64,000 bases of DNA from Marthasterias glacialis (Eukaryota > Echinodermata > Asteroidea > Forcipulatida > Asteriidae): contig OU452221.1 in the NCBI GenBank assembly GCA_911728455.2, positions 2,756,290 through 2,820,289 of the forward strand, written 5' to 3'. The position numbers and the translations under genes are program-made. Below, piece by piece: positions 53,335 through 64,000 of the stretch (the first letter of the stretch is position 1; each line of letters begins with the position of its first letter). Under the pieces are notes generated by a model that made no database searches, had not been told where the DNA came from, and saw only the letters and a list, made by a program, of their open reading frames with translations.

Positions 53335-53563
53335 GTCATGGCTCTGCTTAGCTCGGATTTCTGCGCTTATGGTTACTGTGCTCTACTTACAGGATTTCTG
53401 TTAGCGCAAAATTTCTGAACTGTGTAAGCGAAGAATGTTTAGTGAAATGAAGAACACACATGAAAAAGCAAAAATTCTTTTGCTTGTGAATAATACTTAC
53501 GTTAAGCATGTATTGTGCTGCAACCATAAGCGCCAATTTTTTGCTTACGGTAAGCAGAGCCTT
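53335..53563. mobile_element. MITE-like element, relative of 15568-15795
   Basis: GGCTCTGCTTAGCTCGGATT at the left, CTTACGGTAAGCAGAGCC at the right; TTTCTGCGCTTATGGTTAC pairs with GCAACCATAAGCGCCAA. The 15568-15795 copy is reverse-oriented and diverged. Confidence 0.68.
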
Positions 53564-53884
53564 GTCTTTTTTTTCAGTCATGCAGTTGGTAAAACATGTA
53601 TGTTACACATTATCCCAGATTGTTTCTCAGTATGATATGTTATAGATGATTAGACGAGAATGTAAAACTTTTCATGAGTTATGTGGTTAGTAATCCATTT
53701 TCGCTAGAATGAATACAAACATTTTTCACAATTTTCTGAAGTTTGACCTGTATTTTGTATAACTCTGAACTTAAAAAAAATATATGTATGGATGCATTAA
53801 GTCAATATCAAGCATGTACTCTTCCTTTAGTTTTTGGATTTTTGTTCAATTTGTAGTGGAACACATTTAGCCGCATCCGAATCA

Positions 53885-53965
53885 AGCAACTTTGGCTTTG
53901 GCTATGGCTATGGCTATGGCTATGTCTATGGCTATGGCTATGGCTATGGCCATGGCTGTTGGCAG
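53885..53965. repeat. (GGCTAT)n hexamer run
   Basis: About a dozen GGCTAT/GGCTTT/GTCTAT units. Related short hexamer tracts occur at 27955-27985, 39783-39812, 42838-42885 and 61340-61375. Confidence 0.85.
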
Positions 53966-54950
53966 GAGTGACAATGTTGAAGAATAGTCCCTTTTTTCAG
54001 GCCATAGCCACTGCTGAATGAGCCATTCACTTCAAGCATGTACCATAAAATGTGAAGAGCGCCACCTTGTGACTTCACAATTGTGGAACTGAAAGAATTG
54101 TCTTTCCTCAAACTCAAAGAGGTCAACTTTTTTTTTTGATTGGTGTTTAAGACTGATTTTACATTTCAGTGCAATATTACATTGTTGGTTAACTTTATAT
54201 TTATCAGGTTGCATATCAAATTAATCAGGGTGTAAGTAAGATTTTTCTTTTGTTGCATGAGAAAGTTTCTCTTCATAGTCCCAGAATCAAGATTTGTGTT
54301 AGTCTTGAAAACAAGCCGCTTTATTAGTCTGAGACTAGTGTACCCCAGGTCCTCAAGTTGTCATATCTTGTACTGTGATAGTAGTTATTTGTGAGAGTTA
54401 CAGCAAATATTAACAGCTTGATTTCCAGTCTAGCTTTGTGTTTGTGTGAAACATGAAACAATCACTGGTAACAAATTCTGTGGATAACTCTTTTCATTTG
54501 ACTTAAAAGGGCACCAAGGAAATGACAGTTAGCTTCTCATCACCCATAATTGCTTCTCATCCCATGAACTTCAGTTCCTTAAACTGATCCAAATTCTGTC
54601 AGAACTTCAGCGAAACTAGTCACAAGTCACTGAACCAAAAGAGAAAGCTTTGGGATATTTTTATCCTCAATTTAAAAGACACAGAATTTACAAAACAAAC
54701 AGTGAACCAGAAACTGTACTATATTGTGATATATTTTTTATTCATTTCCTTATGAATCCATGACTCTTGCTCCTAACATAGCGCATGATATTTTCAATAT
54801 ACCTAGAACAGTTTCATTTTCTGTTTTCTGCAAACGTAATATATAGGGAAGTTATCTGTAGGCTTTTTTTTGCAAATAATCGTGTGAGAAACAACCACTT
54901 TCATTTTTAAGTCATTTGATTAACATCACATATCAATTTAGCCCAGGGTT

Positions 54951-55135
54951 TACAACACCTGTTTAAAGGCGAACATTTGCTAAGCACCAAAAAAAATCAT
55001 GCAAAGCTTGAACAGGTTACCAACCAAAATACTGTTCAGTTGACATTACTGCGACCGGTGCTCTGCCAGATTTTTGCTTAGCAAGGAAGTTTTACAAGCA
55101 TTGTTTTCTGCTTAGCAGCTTTATGAAATGGGGCT
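54951..55135. mobile_element. Family A MITE, diverged
   Basis: Weaker ends, but TTCTGCTTAGCAGC.TTATGA and the internal TTACCAACCAAAATAC motif identify it. Confidence 0.7.
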
Positions 55136-56410
55136 CAGGATGGATGTGTGCAGTGAAGGCTGGTGGTCCCACCTGAGCCAGGGGATCATCTCCTCTAGGT
55201 CAATTCTGCAATAATGGTTAAGTCTACCCCCCCCCCCACAAAAAAACAAATAACATTAATAATAAATAAATAAATAAATAAAAAAAAATACAGTTGAAAC
55301 ACAGTTGAGTCCAATCAAAGATGCAATTAAGTCAAAACATCAAATTTTCCAATTTAAAAACATCCACAAAATGTTTATTTATTTATTGATTTATTTATTA
55401 TTTATTTTTTAATTTATTTATTTATTTGTGCACATCCAAGCACAATTTTGAAGCAGTTCTGTTAGTTGAACCGTCACCGTCCTGGGATATAAAAGACCCA
55501 AGAGGCAAGACTGACGAGTTTACCTGATGGTGAGAGTGTTGAACCTTACTTTTACCAACATGGCATTGTCATTGCCCGTGAATTAGATATAAAGTCTTCC
55601 CACAAGACGTTGTTTTGATTCAGCTCGCTGGTGCATATAATGACTGTGCATTGGATTGTGAAACTTTACAAATTAAAAACGTTTTGAACCAAGACTAAGG
55701 ATTTACATAGTAGATTAGGCTAGTGGCTGGTGTTCATGGAGGTAGAGGTCATTATCTGTTGTGCCTTGAATGTGTACCAACTAAATGTCAGTTGCCCTGG
55801 ACAAATGAAGGATTTGCATATCATTAAACTGGCCCATCCAAGCACAATTTCAAGGACATATAGAATATTGTCAGGACACTATCATGGTTATGCAAGTTGC
55901 TTTAACAGCTGGTATCTGAACTGTGCTTTTCTGAATGATTGTTTTGGCTCGATATGTAAACAATTAAGTAGGATGTGAAACTGCATGGTGGAAATCAATG
56001 TTGAACTAAAAGTTTGCGGTCAAAATCTGTCCGAGTTGAGGTGGCGCTGAAAAGAAACATCGGTGAAACAACTCGATGTTTCATTCAGAAGCAAGTTCGG
56101 TTGCTGACTTTTAATCAATTTGTGAATTTACATCATGCATTCGTGGTCCGCTTTTTTTTCCTTCTCACTCTTACTCATCTAGTGGATTGTCCAGTCAAAT
56201 CTAAGTTAGTCAAAGATGAAAAGATGTCATATTGAACTAAACCTACCATTTATCATCAAACTACTCATTAAAATGTTAACTGTGCACAGTTCACATTTTA
56301 ACACAGCTGTGATCACAAAAAGTTGCAAATTGCTTCAGTTTACCTTAGCACCATCCAAAAAACAGTGAGGTAACCGGCGAATTAGTTTAGACTCGAGAAA
56401 CAGTGCTCTG

Positions 56411-56602
56411 GTCCCAATTTCAGAGAGCTGCTTAAGCACAAAAGGTAGCTAAGCATAGCAAAATTATGCTTACCAGAATAAGGTTACCATCCACAATAGC
56501 ATGCCACATGTACCATTTTTGACTGGCATCCTGCTCATTTTTGCTAAGCAGAAAATTGTTAAGCAATATTTTCTGCTTAAGCAGCTCTATGAAATTGGGC
56601 CC
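56411..56602. mobile_element. Family A MITE
   Basis: Reverse orientation relative to 42612-42803; ends TCCCAATTTCAGAGAGCTGC and GCAGCTCTATGAAATTGGGC. Confidence 0.9.
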
Positions 56603-58026
56603 AGGTGCGTAGGTTGACCCAGTTGGACAAGCTTAGCAATCCATAGAGCAAGGTTTTACAAACCACATACATGTAGTATTTGAGTGACATCTTGAGCAAA
56701 AGTGTAGTCCACTCCAGTCGACTTCAGTCACCCATCCAAACTTGCTCCAGTATGCTCTGATTGTCTCGAGGACAAAAACACTGTATCCAATCGAGAAGTC
56801 GTTACGAAAGATAAATATCAGATACCTATGAGAAATGTAACGCAAGTTCCTGTGACATTGCCCTGCTTTAGGTTTAAAAAAAAAAATAATAGTAAAATCA
56901 ATAATTAATTGACACTGTCATTTTTTAATTCATATTTGGAATCTGTTGACAAGGCCATTAAGCACTCAAACTTCCTGAGGTTTTGGCAGATTACCAATCC
57001 AAATGCGATCCAATATGCATGATATAATTTGTGAGCATTTCCCTGTTGTGCATAATGTTGAACAAGAGTGTGACATCTACCGTGTCCGACTGAAAGAAAA
57101 TAACAAAATTCTGGCAAAATTGATTTTGCAAATGAAATGATGTAATTTATAGTAAAAATAGCCTTTAAAGTAATTTATATTTCTCTGGTGCTATTAATTT
57201 TTGTCACTTCATACAGATAATATTTCCATCATGGAGTTTCAGTTGATGGGAATATTAAGAAAAATAAATAAGTTTGGGGAAAACGAGTGCAAGTGAGACT
57301 TGTGCAAATTAATATAAAACTTGATGAGAAATTAATAGCATTTGTTTTTATTTGATGATTTGTTTGTTGTATTGGTGTCAATATTAGCATGAGGGTATAC
57401 CACTAGTGTTACATCACCTGTTTTGTTGTAAATACTTAAATCATGATTTGTGATTATTATTTGTTTCTAATTTATTTTGTTATACCAAATCAGATGCATG
57501 GATATGTAAAAAAACAAAAACAAAGACATTGAGGGAATAAAATGTACCATCAATATTTCAAATTTTACGTGTTTTTTTTTTAACTTATCTTATGTCGTAG
57601 GAAATTATAGACAATACAAATTAATTTTTTTCTTCAAATTGTAGTTTCATAATTTATTCAAGCAGATTCTATTTAACCTGACAACCATACAAACATCTCA
57701 ATTTTAATAACAATGATATCTATTCTATCAAATTGATATTAAAATAAATAAAATATACACTGAATCTTTCATGCATCCATCCTTCAAAACAAAAGTAACT
57801 TTGAAATAAGAACAAAATAACTATTTTCTCACCAAAGCTGTGCATAATGTTGTTCAAAGTGAATTCAGCGACAAATAACTGTAAACATTAAGGATATATC
57901 TTCTAATTTTTTACCTGCACTGAATGAAGATACATTTATTTACAGGGTCGAGAGTTGTTACCGATAAAAAGGTCCAAAACTAGAATCCAAATGTCGGGAG
58001 GTTTGTTAAAATGTGACATTTCTAAC

Positions 58027-58146
58027 GGGAGACTTTGAGATGATAGAGGGCGTCCCACAGACCGGTCCTTTTCCATTGTTTTCATCGCTGAGAACAATGG
58101 AAAAGGACCGGTCTGTGGGACGCCCTCTATCATCTCAAAGTCTCCC
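58027..58146. repeat. Perfect hairpin, 54-bp arms, 12-bp loop
   Basis: 58027-58080 and 58093-58146 are exact reverse complements as far as I can check, around the loop TTCATCGCTGAG. The RNA would be a 54-bp perfect stem. Outer flanks are only partly complementary. Confidence 0.95.
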
Positions 58147-61100
58147 ACTGTTGGTATCCCCTGGAGTTCTAGATTTCAAGGAGCTTCTGGGAACAGTATC
58201 CTCAGTGTTAGAGGAGTAAAGGAGAGGCTGCTCAGTGTTTAGAGGAGGCTGTGCACCATTTTTTGATACGCCATACTTAGTCACCAGCTTCAGATTAGCC
58301 TAAGAATGTTCCTGGGCTTTCTTTTTCTTTTCTTTCTGTGTGTGTTCCTAGCCCATTGTTTTGTTTTGGTTAGATTTTTGATTGCTCACCAGCACTGTTT
58401 GACCGCAGCTGGCGGTATTGGGTTATGTATTGACAAAACAAATTAAAAAATCTTTATATCTGTAGAAAATAACAGCTACCTTTTTTTCACCAGGCAGACA
58501 AAATAACACCTGAAATTTCTCAGGTCTGTTTTTTTTATGGTGTGGCCATTTTGTTTTCCTCTCATTCAAACCACACCACATAGTCAGATCCCTTTGTTTA
58601 CATAAAGAAAATCAGTATCTCTTATAAAATGAAGCTAGGGAACGTGGCAAAACTGACAGTTTGAAAATGTCATGTTCAACAGGTTATCCAAGTGATTCAA
58701 CACCACTTGTGTCAAATCAAATATATATAAAACAGAGACTATACATAGCAGATGGCACATGAGTGTGAGTCATCAGTTATTGTTTTAAAAACAATTAAAC
58801 TCAAAATCAATAAAACACACGTTTGTTTATGACCTTTAGCATGGGAACAAACAAGCAGCCTGCTCGCGCAAAAGCTTATCTGTTAATTCATATTCAAGTA
58901 TTAAATAAAAAATAAAAAATAAAAATGCAGCAAGTATCTACTGTTCCATAAATAAGTTAATATTAAAAGGTAACTACAAAAGTGTTAAGGGAATAATTTA
59001 ACATCTGTCCCAGGATAATTTTTAAAGTACTAGTCCCACAACATCTTTTGAACTTTTTTCTCTCTAAATTTCATTTAATGATACACAGACGTTGAACTCT
59101 GTCAAATTCAGAATACAAAGTGACTTTTACTAATTTGAACGTCTTTGGTGAGGAAAACAAAAAAATTTGCACTGGAATATTACACTGTTTCAAATCTAAA
59201 AGAAATGGCAACAAGAAATGGCAACAAGACAACTTGGCATGGAGAAAAGTAACGCCTGTATTAAATAAACAATAAACAACAAAATAAATGTGAAACAACT
59301 ACTGCAGCCATTCTAGCGCTGTTCCCCTTTGTCCTCCGGTAAACAAAGAAGCAATACAACATTACAGCACGTGTACCAGACTATTTTGATACAAGCTTAC
59401 TTTCAGTTCTCACTGATTTGAGTGTCAGGAAGAAAAACTGAGCTGGCTGCTATCTAATAAATATCTACAACTTGGCATGCCACAAAAAAATCCATATTAT
59501 TTACATTTAATTACATGTACTGTTAAGATTAGGGTGAACGTGGGTGTAGCAAGGGCTTTTATTTCTTTTGGGGGGAGTGGTGTTTGGAAGCCAGTTTGTA
59601 AACTTGTCGACTGCCGATATTCTCCACTACTTCAAGAGAGACCAGCACCAAGCACAGAACCCAAACTGTATTCAAAAATGTCAAAACAACAACCTTTTTT
59701 TGTGTGCAAATTAGTGCGCTTGAAAGAAAAATAATGATTTGGTCAACAAAATGACTGACATTTTATAATCTGGATGACCTTGTTCTGCTTAACTGAGTGC
59801 TTCATTCACTGAGGCTTGAAATGCTTACTGAGAATATCCCCCCTGTGCTACACCCCATGGCCCAATTTCAGAGAGCTGCTCCAGCACAATAAATAGCTAA
59901 GAAGAAAACAAAATTATGCTTACCAGAACAAGGTTACCAGCCAAAATACCATGTCACATGTACCATCTGTGACTGGTCCCCTGCTCATATTTTGCTCAGC
60001 TGAAATTTGGTAAGCAATATTTTTGTGTCCAGCAGGGTTTTAAGCAGCTCTATGTGAAACTGGACCCAGACTGTAAACATGATAAGTCAGTAACTATTCT
60101 TAAAACTCTAATGAACATTAATTAATGGTACAAATACCACACCAGACTCAACTTCCATGCAAATAAAAAAGCAAGTTGTACAAATATTTTATAGACAAAT
60201 GACATGCACGAATCACATCAAATAATTTACTAAGTAGTTAATGCTTACAACGTCAATCAATGGCACAACACTTAAAATATATTTTACAACGTCAGTTTTA
60301 AGTATTAAAAATACATTTTGTTTTCTTTTATTTTTTTTATCTCTGCTGGAAGGATTGCAAGCGTGGCTGGCTGCGTTGATAGGTGGTAAGTGGTGTATGT
60401 TTAATACTGTGTAAATTCTACTAAAAAGGAACTACATTCTAAATAACAGAACCCGGAGAACTCGGGAGGTTGCCCCAGCTCAACATTGGTAATCTGAGTG
60501 TAAATGCATCCATTCTTTGCACAAATCACGATATTTGTAATAAAACCAACCCGTGAAACAGCCCATTTCGTTGTTTCATTTGCGAGAAAAGGGTAAAAAT
60601 GGATTCAGCATTTTGTACGCATTCCTATATAGGCAGAGTTTTCGTCTCACTGAGACGAAAACTAATTTTGGATCTTATTTCATTTATTATTTGAAAACGA
60701 TAACACCTCAGGCGGAAATATTTTAGGGAAACTTTTCTACCATCATCTTTATACAATGTAAGGTATAAGTAAATCTGTGAATAATTGTTTTCTTCTTACC
60801 AATGTTGAGCTGGGGCTTTAATTGACACGCGAGGCACTTTTATTGCGCCATGTTTTTTATGCGTGTTTGGAAAACAAAAATTAACTGACACACATATATA
60901 GTGAAATTTGCCATCATTTAGATTGACCAATAAAAAGCGTAGAAAATGCTCAATGCGTGTGGCCATTTTGACATACACGCATGTCACATGGTGTTGATGC
61001 AATGTGTTCACAGCAGCACAGAGACTGCACTCAAGCTCAGCATCCTCCCGGTTCTATTTCTAAGCTACATTCATAGTAAAACCATCTTGTTTTTTCTCTC

Positions 61101-64000
61101 ATTCACGCCAGTGTAATCCAAAACGAGGCTGAGAGGGAAAACAGTCTGGCCCCCCTATCAGTATGGCAGGAATCAGTACTGTCTGACACAGGGGACGAGA
61201 CGAAAATGGTGGCAGCACAACAATGATTATAATTAAACAGGATAGTACAACTCTGGATTAGAGACAGATTTTAAACAAATTTAGATAACTTGGGTCAATT
61301 TATTTTTAATTAGCCGTGCATATGTACCAAGGCCGTCTGAGCTAGTGGCTTCGACTGTGGCTAATGGCCATAGCTGTAGCCTAAGTCACTTGATTCGACC
61401 GCAGCTCTATACACCAGTGATGTTGCTTTATTGTTTTAATATGAAGGGAAAAACAACTTTGTTCCCTCAAGATAAAATCACTTTAAGATGTAAAATAAAT
61501 ACTTGAGATTCCTCCAGATTGGCTTTGTTTACATTATCTATAAACTCTTTAGAACTTCGGATGCATTAAAGAAAAACAAAATTCTTTAAAAACAAGAAAA
61601 TGATTTCAGTCACAAATTTTCATTTAAAGGTATGATTGGTCAAGCTGATAGTGCAATGTTCTTACTTTGTGTGATTCAATATATACTATACATGAAAAAA
61701 CAAACCTGTGAAAATTTGGGCTCAATCTGTCGTCAGTGAAATAGTGAAAAACCATGCACACTTTTTAGCATGTACACACATTGTCCTAAATTTTGATTGT
61801 TACAACCGAAATTAAAATCGGGGTCTCCAAATTTTATTTTCTCGACTTTGACAGTATTTCAGACAGAAATATTTCTATGGAAGATTGGTACTGGTATGAA
61901 CTTCATAATCAGTAGGCTTTTAGACTGCTAACTAATTTAAAAAAAATGGATGAATACCAATCCTGAATTCTAACTTTATGTTTTTCTTCAATCTTTGGTC
62001 TAATGCTATAAAAATCCTTCATTTAATTTTGAGTTAAAGGGGAATGTCCTCTAGTACTTTATAAAATATAATGGTTTTCTAAAAAATCTGCTTCAAGCTG
62101 AATACACAATAAGGGAATTTATTAAAGCATTTCAAGGCCTCATTTTCAGACTGCATAAAATATTTTAAAAGTTTTCCTCCTGTGCCAGAAACTTTTGAAT
62201 TATTCTGCGTACTTTGCAACAAAAGGCAGCCGACGATAAGTGTCTCCAATTAAGTAAATTTAAATCCATGATTTCAATTTTAACATTACGGTCCAACACA
62301 CTGAGCATTGCTAGTTACTGATTCGAATAAATCACATACTTTTTTTGTGTGTGTATATAAACAAAATATGTTGTATTTTCTGACACACAGTTAGAGGTCA
62401 AATTAGGCTTTAAGCTCAATCAAAAGCTAGCCAAATGGTAACAGACATTTTGGGGATAAAACAAAATTTGAAATGATATATTTTTCTTAACCACCTATAA
62501 AAACACTTTGCAATGCTCATTTTGATTTCATACAGTTTAAAAAGGTTTCATAAAAAAAAAAATATTATAAAACTTTCAAAGAGGCTGTCGGCTTAAAACA
62601 CCCTCCTCAAAAAAATAGTAAAGCTCTATTAAATGTGTAATGCAATGTAGTTAACTTATAGGTAATTTCAACGACAGTCTTTTAAAACTGAAAATAAGCC
62701 ACTTGAACGTTACTTACAATCTCTGGTTTGGTAAAATCCATTAAGTATCTTGTTCTTTATTTATTTATGTTTTATCTTATTGTCTACACGTACAATACAA
62801 CGTGACATTTCACAAAACCCATGACCGTTTAATTACATCTGCTGCATGCACTCGTCGTTTTAAGTTTCTATTTCTAAAAATATCACTACCCGTGATCATG
62901 CCTCCACGAGTTAACACCACTCATGCCATAACTTCATTCTTATCTAAACGCTCTGTAAATATTGCACAATATCATATCTGAACTTCATTATCATTTAATT
63001 TTTTTTCTCGGCAGCCTGCTGTACACACGCATCTAGAATTCCATGAACTTTCCATGTACCTGCTTGCATCTCAATGAATACGCTCAGAGTATAGTAGTAC
63101 TGGTATAAAGGTCTGGTTATCTTTTTTGATGACGTCGGTAGAAATGCAAATATTTAACTTCCTTTGGTACTCTTGTTCGGCATATTAAATAAATAAACCC
63201 CCCCCCAAAAAAAAACGGTTGAAAAACCGTTACGGTTGAAAAACCGCTACGGTTGAATCAATGGACGATTAATTTTTACTGCAGCGCTCTGTTTCACGTG
63301 TCAGGTCACACCAGTAACGGTAGCAGTTTTTTAGGCCAGCTATAAACACAAATTAGTGACAGATTCTTTACAGTCAGTAGGTCAGGTTATCAGGTGCTTG
63401 TTGCAATATGGTTTTTGACTTAGGACGGCTGTAACTGGGGTTGTTAATGGAAGTTTTTTTAATGTGGGTTTACAGGGTGAAGGTGGTAGGGTGTGGGGGG
63501 TAGAGAAATGCACCCAATTTAAAGACAAATTGCCTTCAAATCTCTTAAAATTTTGAAGTTTGGAAATGCTTCTTTATCCTTTTTAAGAGTTGTTCATGCA
63601 ATAAAACACATACAGCGTCTTGTAATTAGCAAGTGGGGATTAAAAAAACAAAAACATTTGCCTCTGGAAATACAACCAGCAGAACCACACTCTACATAGA
63701 AACATACGGTCCGCCATTTTTTAGAGTCAAACTTTTTTTTCTACAAAAAGGCGGACTGTGTTCTGTCACCAAATTAAATAGAAACTACACAATTTCAAGG
63801 GGACATTTATGTGAATCATTATATTCTACTTTTAAAATATCTATCCAACCGTATTCATTTCATAACAAATGCTTTTTTTAGCCCAAAAGTGTCCAATGCA
63901 AAGGCAATGTGTACCTTTAAAGGTGATGGTGTAGCATGTGTGAAAACTCGAACACAAAATCGTCATAGATTCATTTCAGGAATTAAATTATAAGCTAAAG
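58147..64000. other. AT-rich stretch to window end, no recognised genes
   Basis: Contains a family A MITE (59859-60067) and the inverted dispersed short repeat (61075-61165). It may be UTR or intergenic. No exon with family resemblance is seen on either strand. Confidence 0.55.
59859..60067. mobile_element. Family A MITE
   Basis: Ends GGCCCAATTTCAGAGAGCTG and AAGCAGCTCTATGTGAAACT; reverse orientation. Confidence 0.86.

Larger units (their letters stand above)
53966..58026. other. AT-rich 3' flank without recognised genes
   Basis: Contains two family A MITEs (54951-55135, 56411-56602), TAAA-rich low-complexity tracts (55255-55290, 55375-55430) and a TAT/AT-rich stretch 57150-57900. No supported coding frame. 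Confidence 0.6.

Overview
The window is AT-rich animal DNA with long introns, dense short interspersed repeats, many foldback elements and one long multi-exon gene on the + strand. No bacterial-style operon is present. The gene's vertebrate-like protein sequence, together with the repeat landscape, suggests an invertebrate deuterostome, most likely an echinoderm such as a sea star. That assignment is inference from sequence character, not from a search.

The gene is a GRIP-family (glutamate receptor-interacting protein, GRIP1/GRIP2-ABP) multi-PDZ scaffold. I reconstructed 18 common coding exons (25317-25397 to 51046-51261). Each has AG/GT borders except one GC donor, and reading phase is preserved at every junction. 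Joined to an upstream first exon they give 3255 nt, or 1084 residues plus stop, with seven PDZ domains in the mammalian order: PDZ1-3, linker, PDZ4-6, long Ser/Arg-rich linker, PDZ7. Three separate candidate first exons (7330-7372, 13449-13554, 22268-22310) all end in phase 1 and can all splice to the same second exon. They would give different N-termini: one palmitoylation-like, one myristoylation-like, one short and basic with a cysteine. This is the most interesting gene-level observation here.

Layout: 1-4200 has no recognisable coding region, apart from a possible minus-strand non-coding exon near 2620-2990. 4653-7025 holds a 5'-truncated non-LTR retrotransposon (restriction-like-endonuclease type) embedded in ATT microsatellite, followed by a roughly 560-bp multi-motif microsatellite. 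7030-51261 is the GRIP gene; its introns carry tRNA-derived SINEs, several TIR/MITE families, perfect or near-perfect foldbacks and four tandem arrays (104-bp, 121-bp, about 24-bp and about 135-bp units). 51262-64000 is the 3' flank or possible long 3' UTR, without recognisable coding sequence; it includes nested TIR elements and a perfect 54-bp-arm hairpin.

The GRIP product would be a cytoplasmic, membrane-associated scaffold that binds C-termini of receptors and trafficking partners. The alternative first exons are read as a way to set membrane targeting of the same PDZ core. Function is inferred from family membership. Promoters, UTR limits and isoform use cannot be settled from sequence alone.
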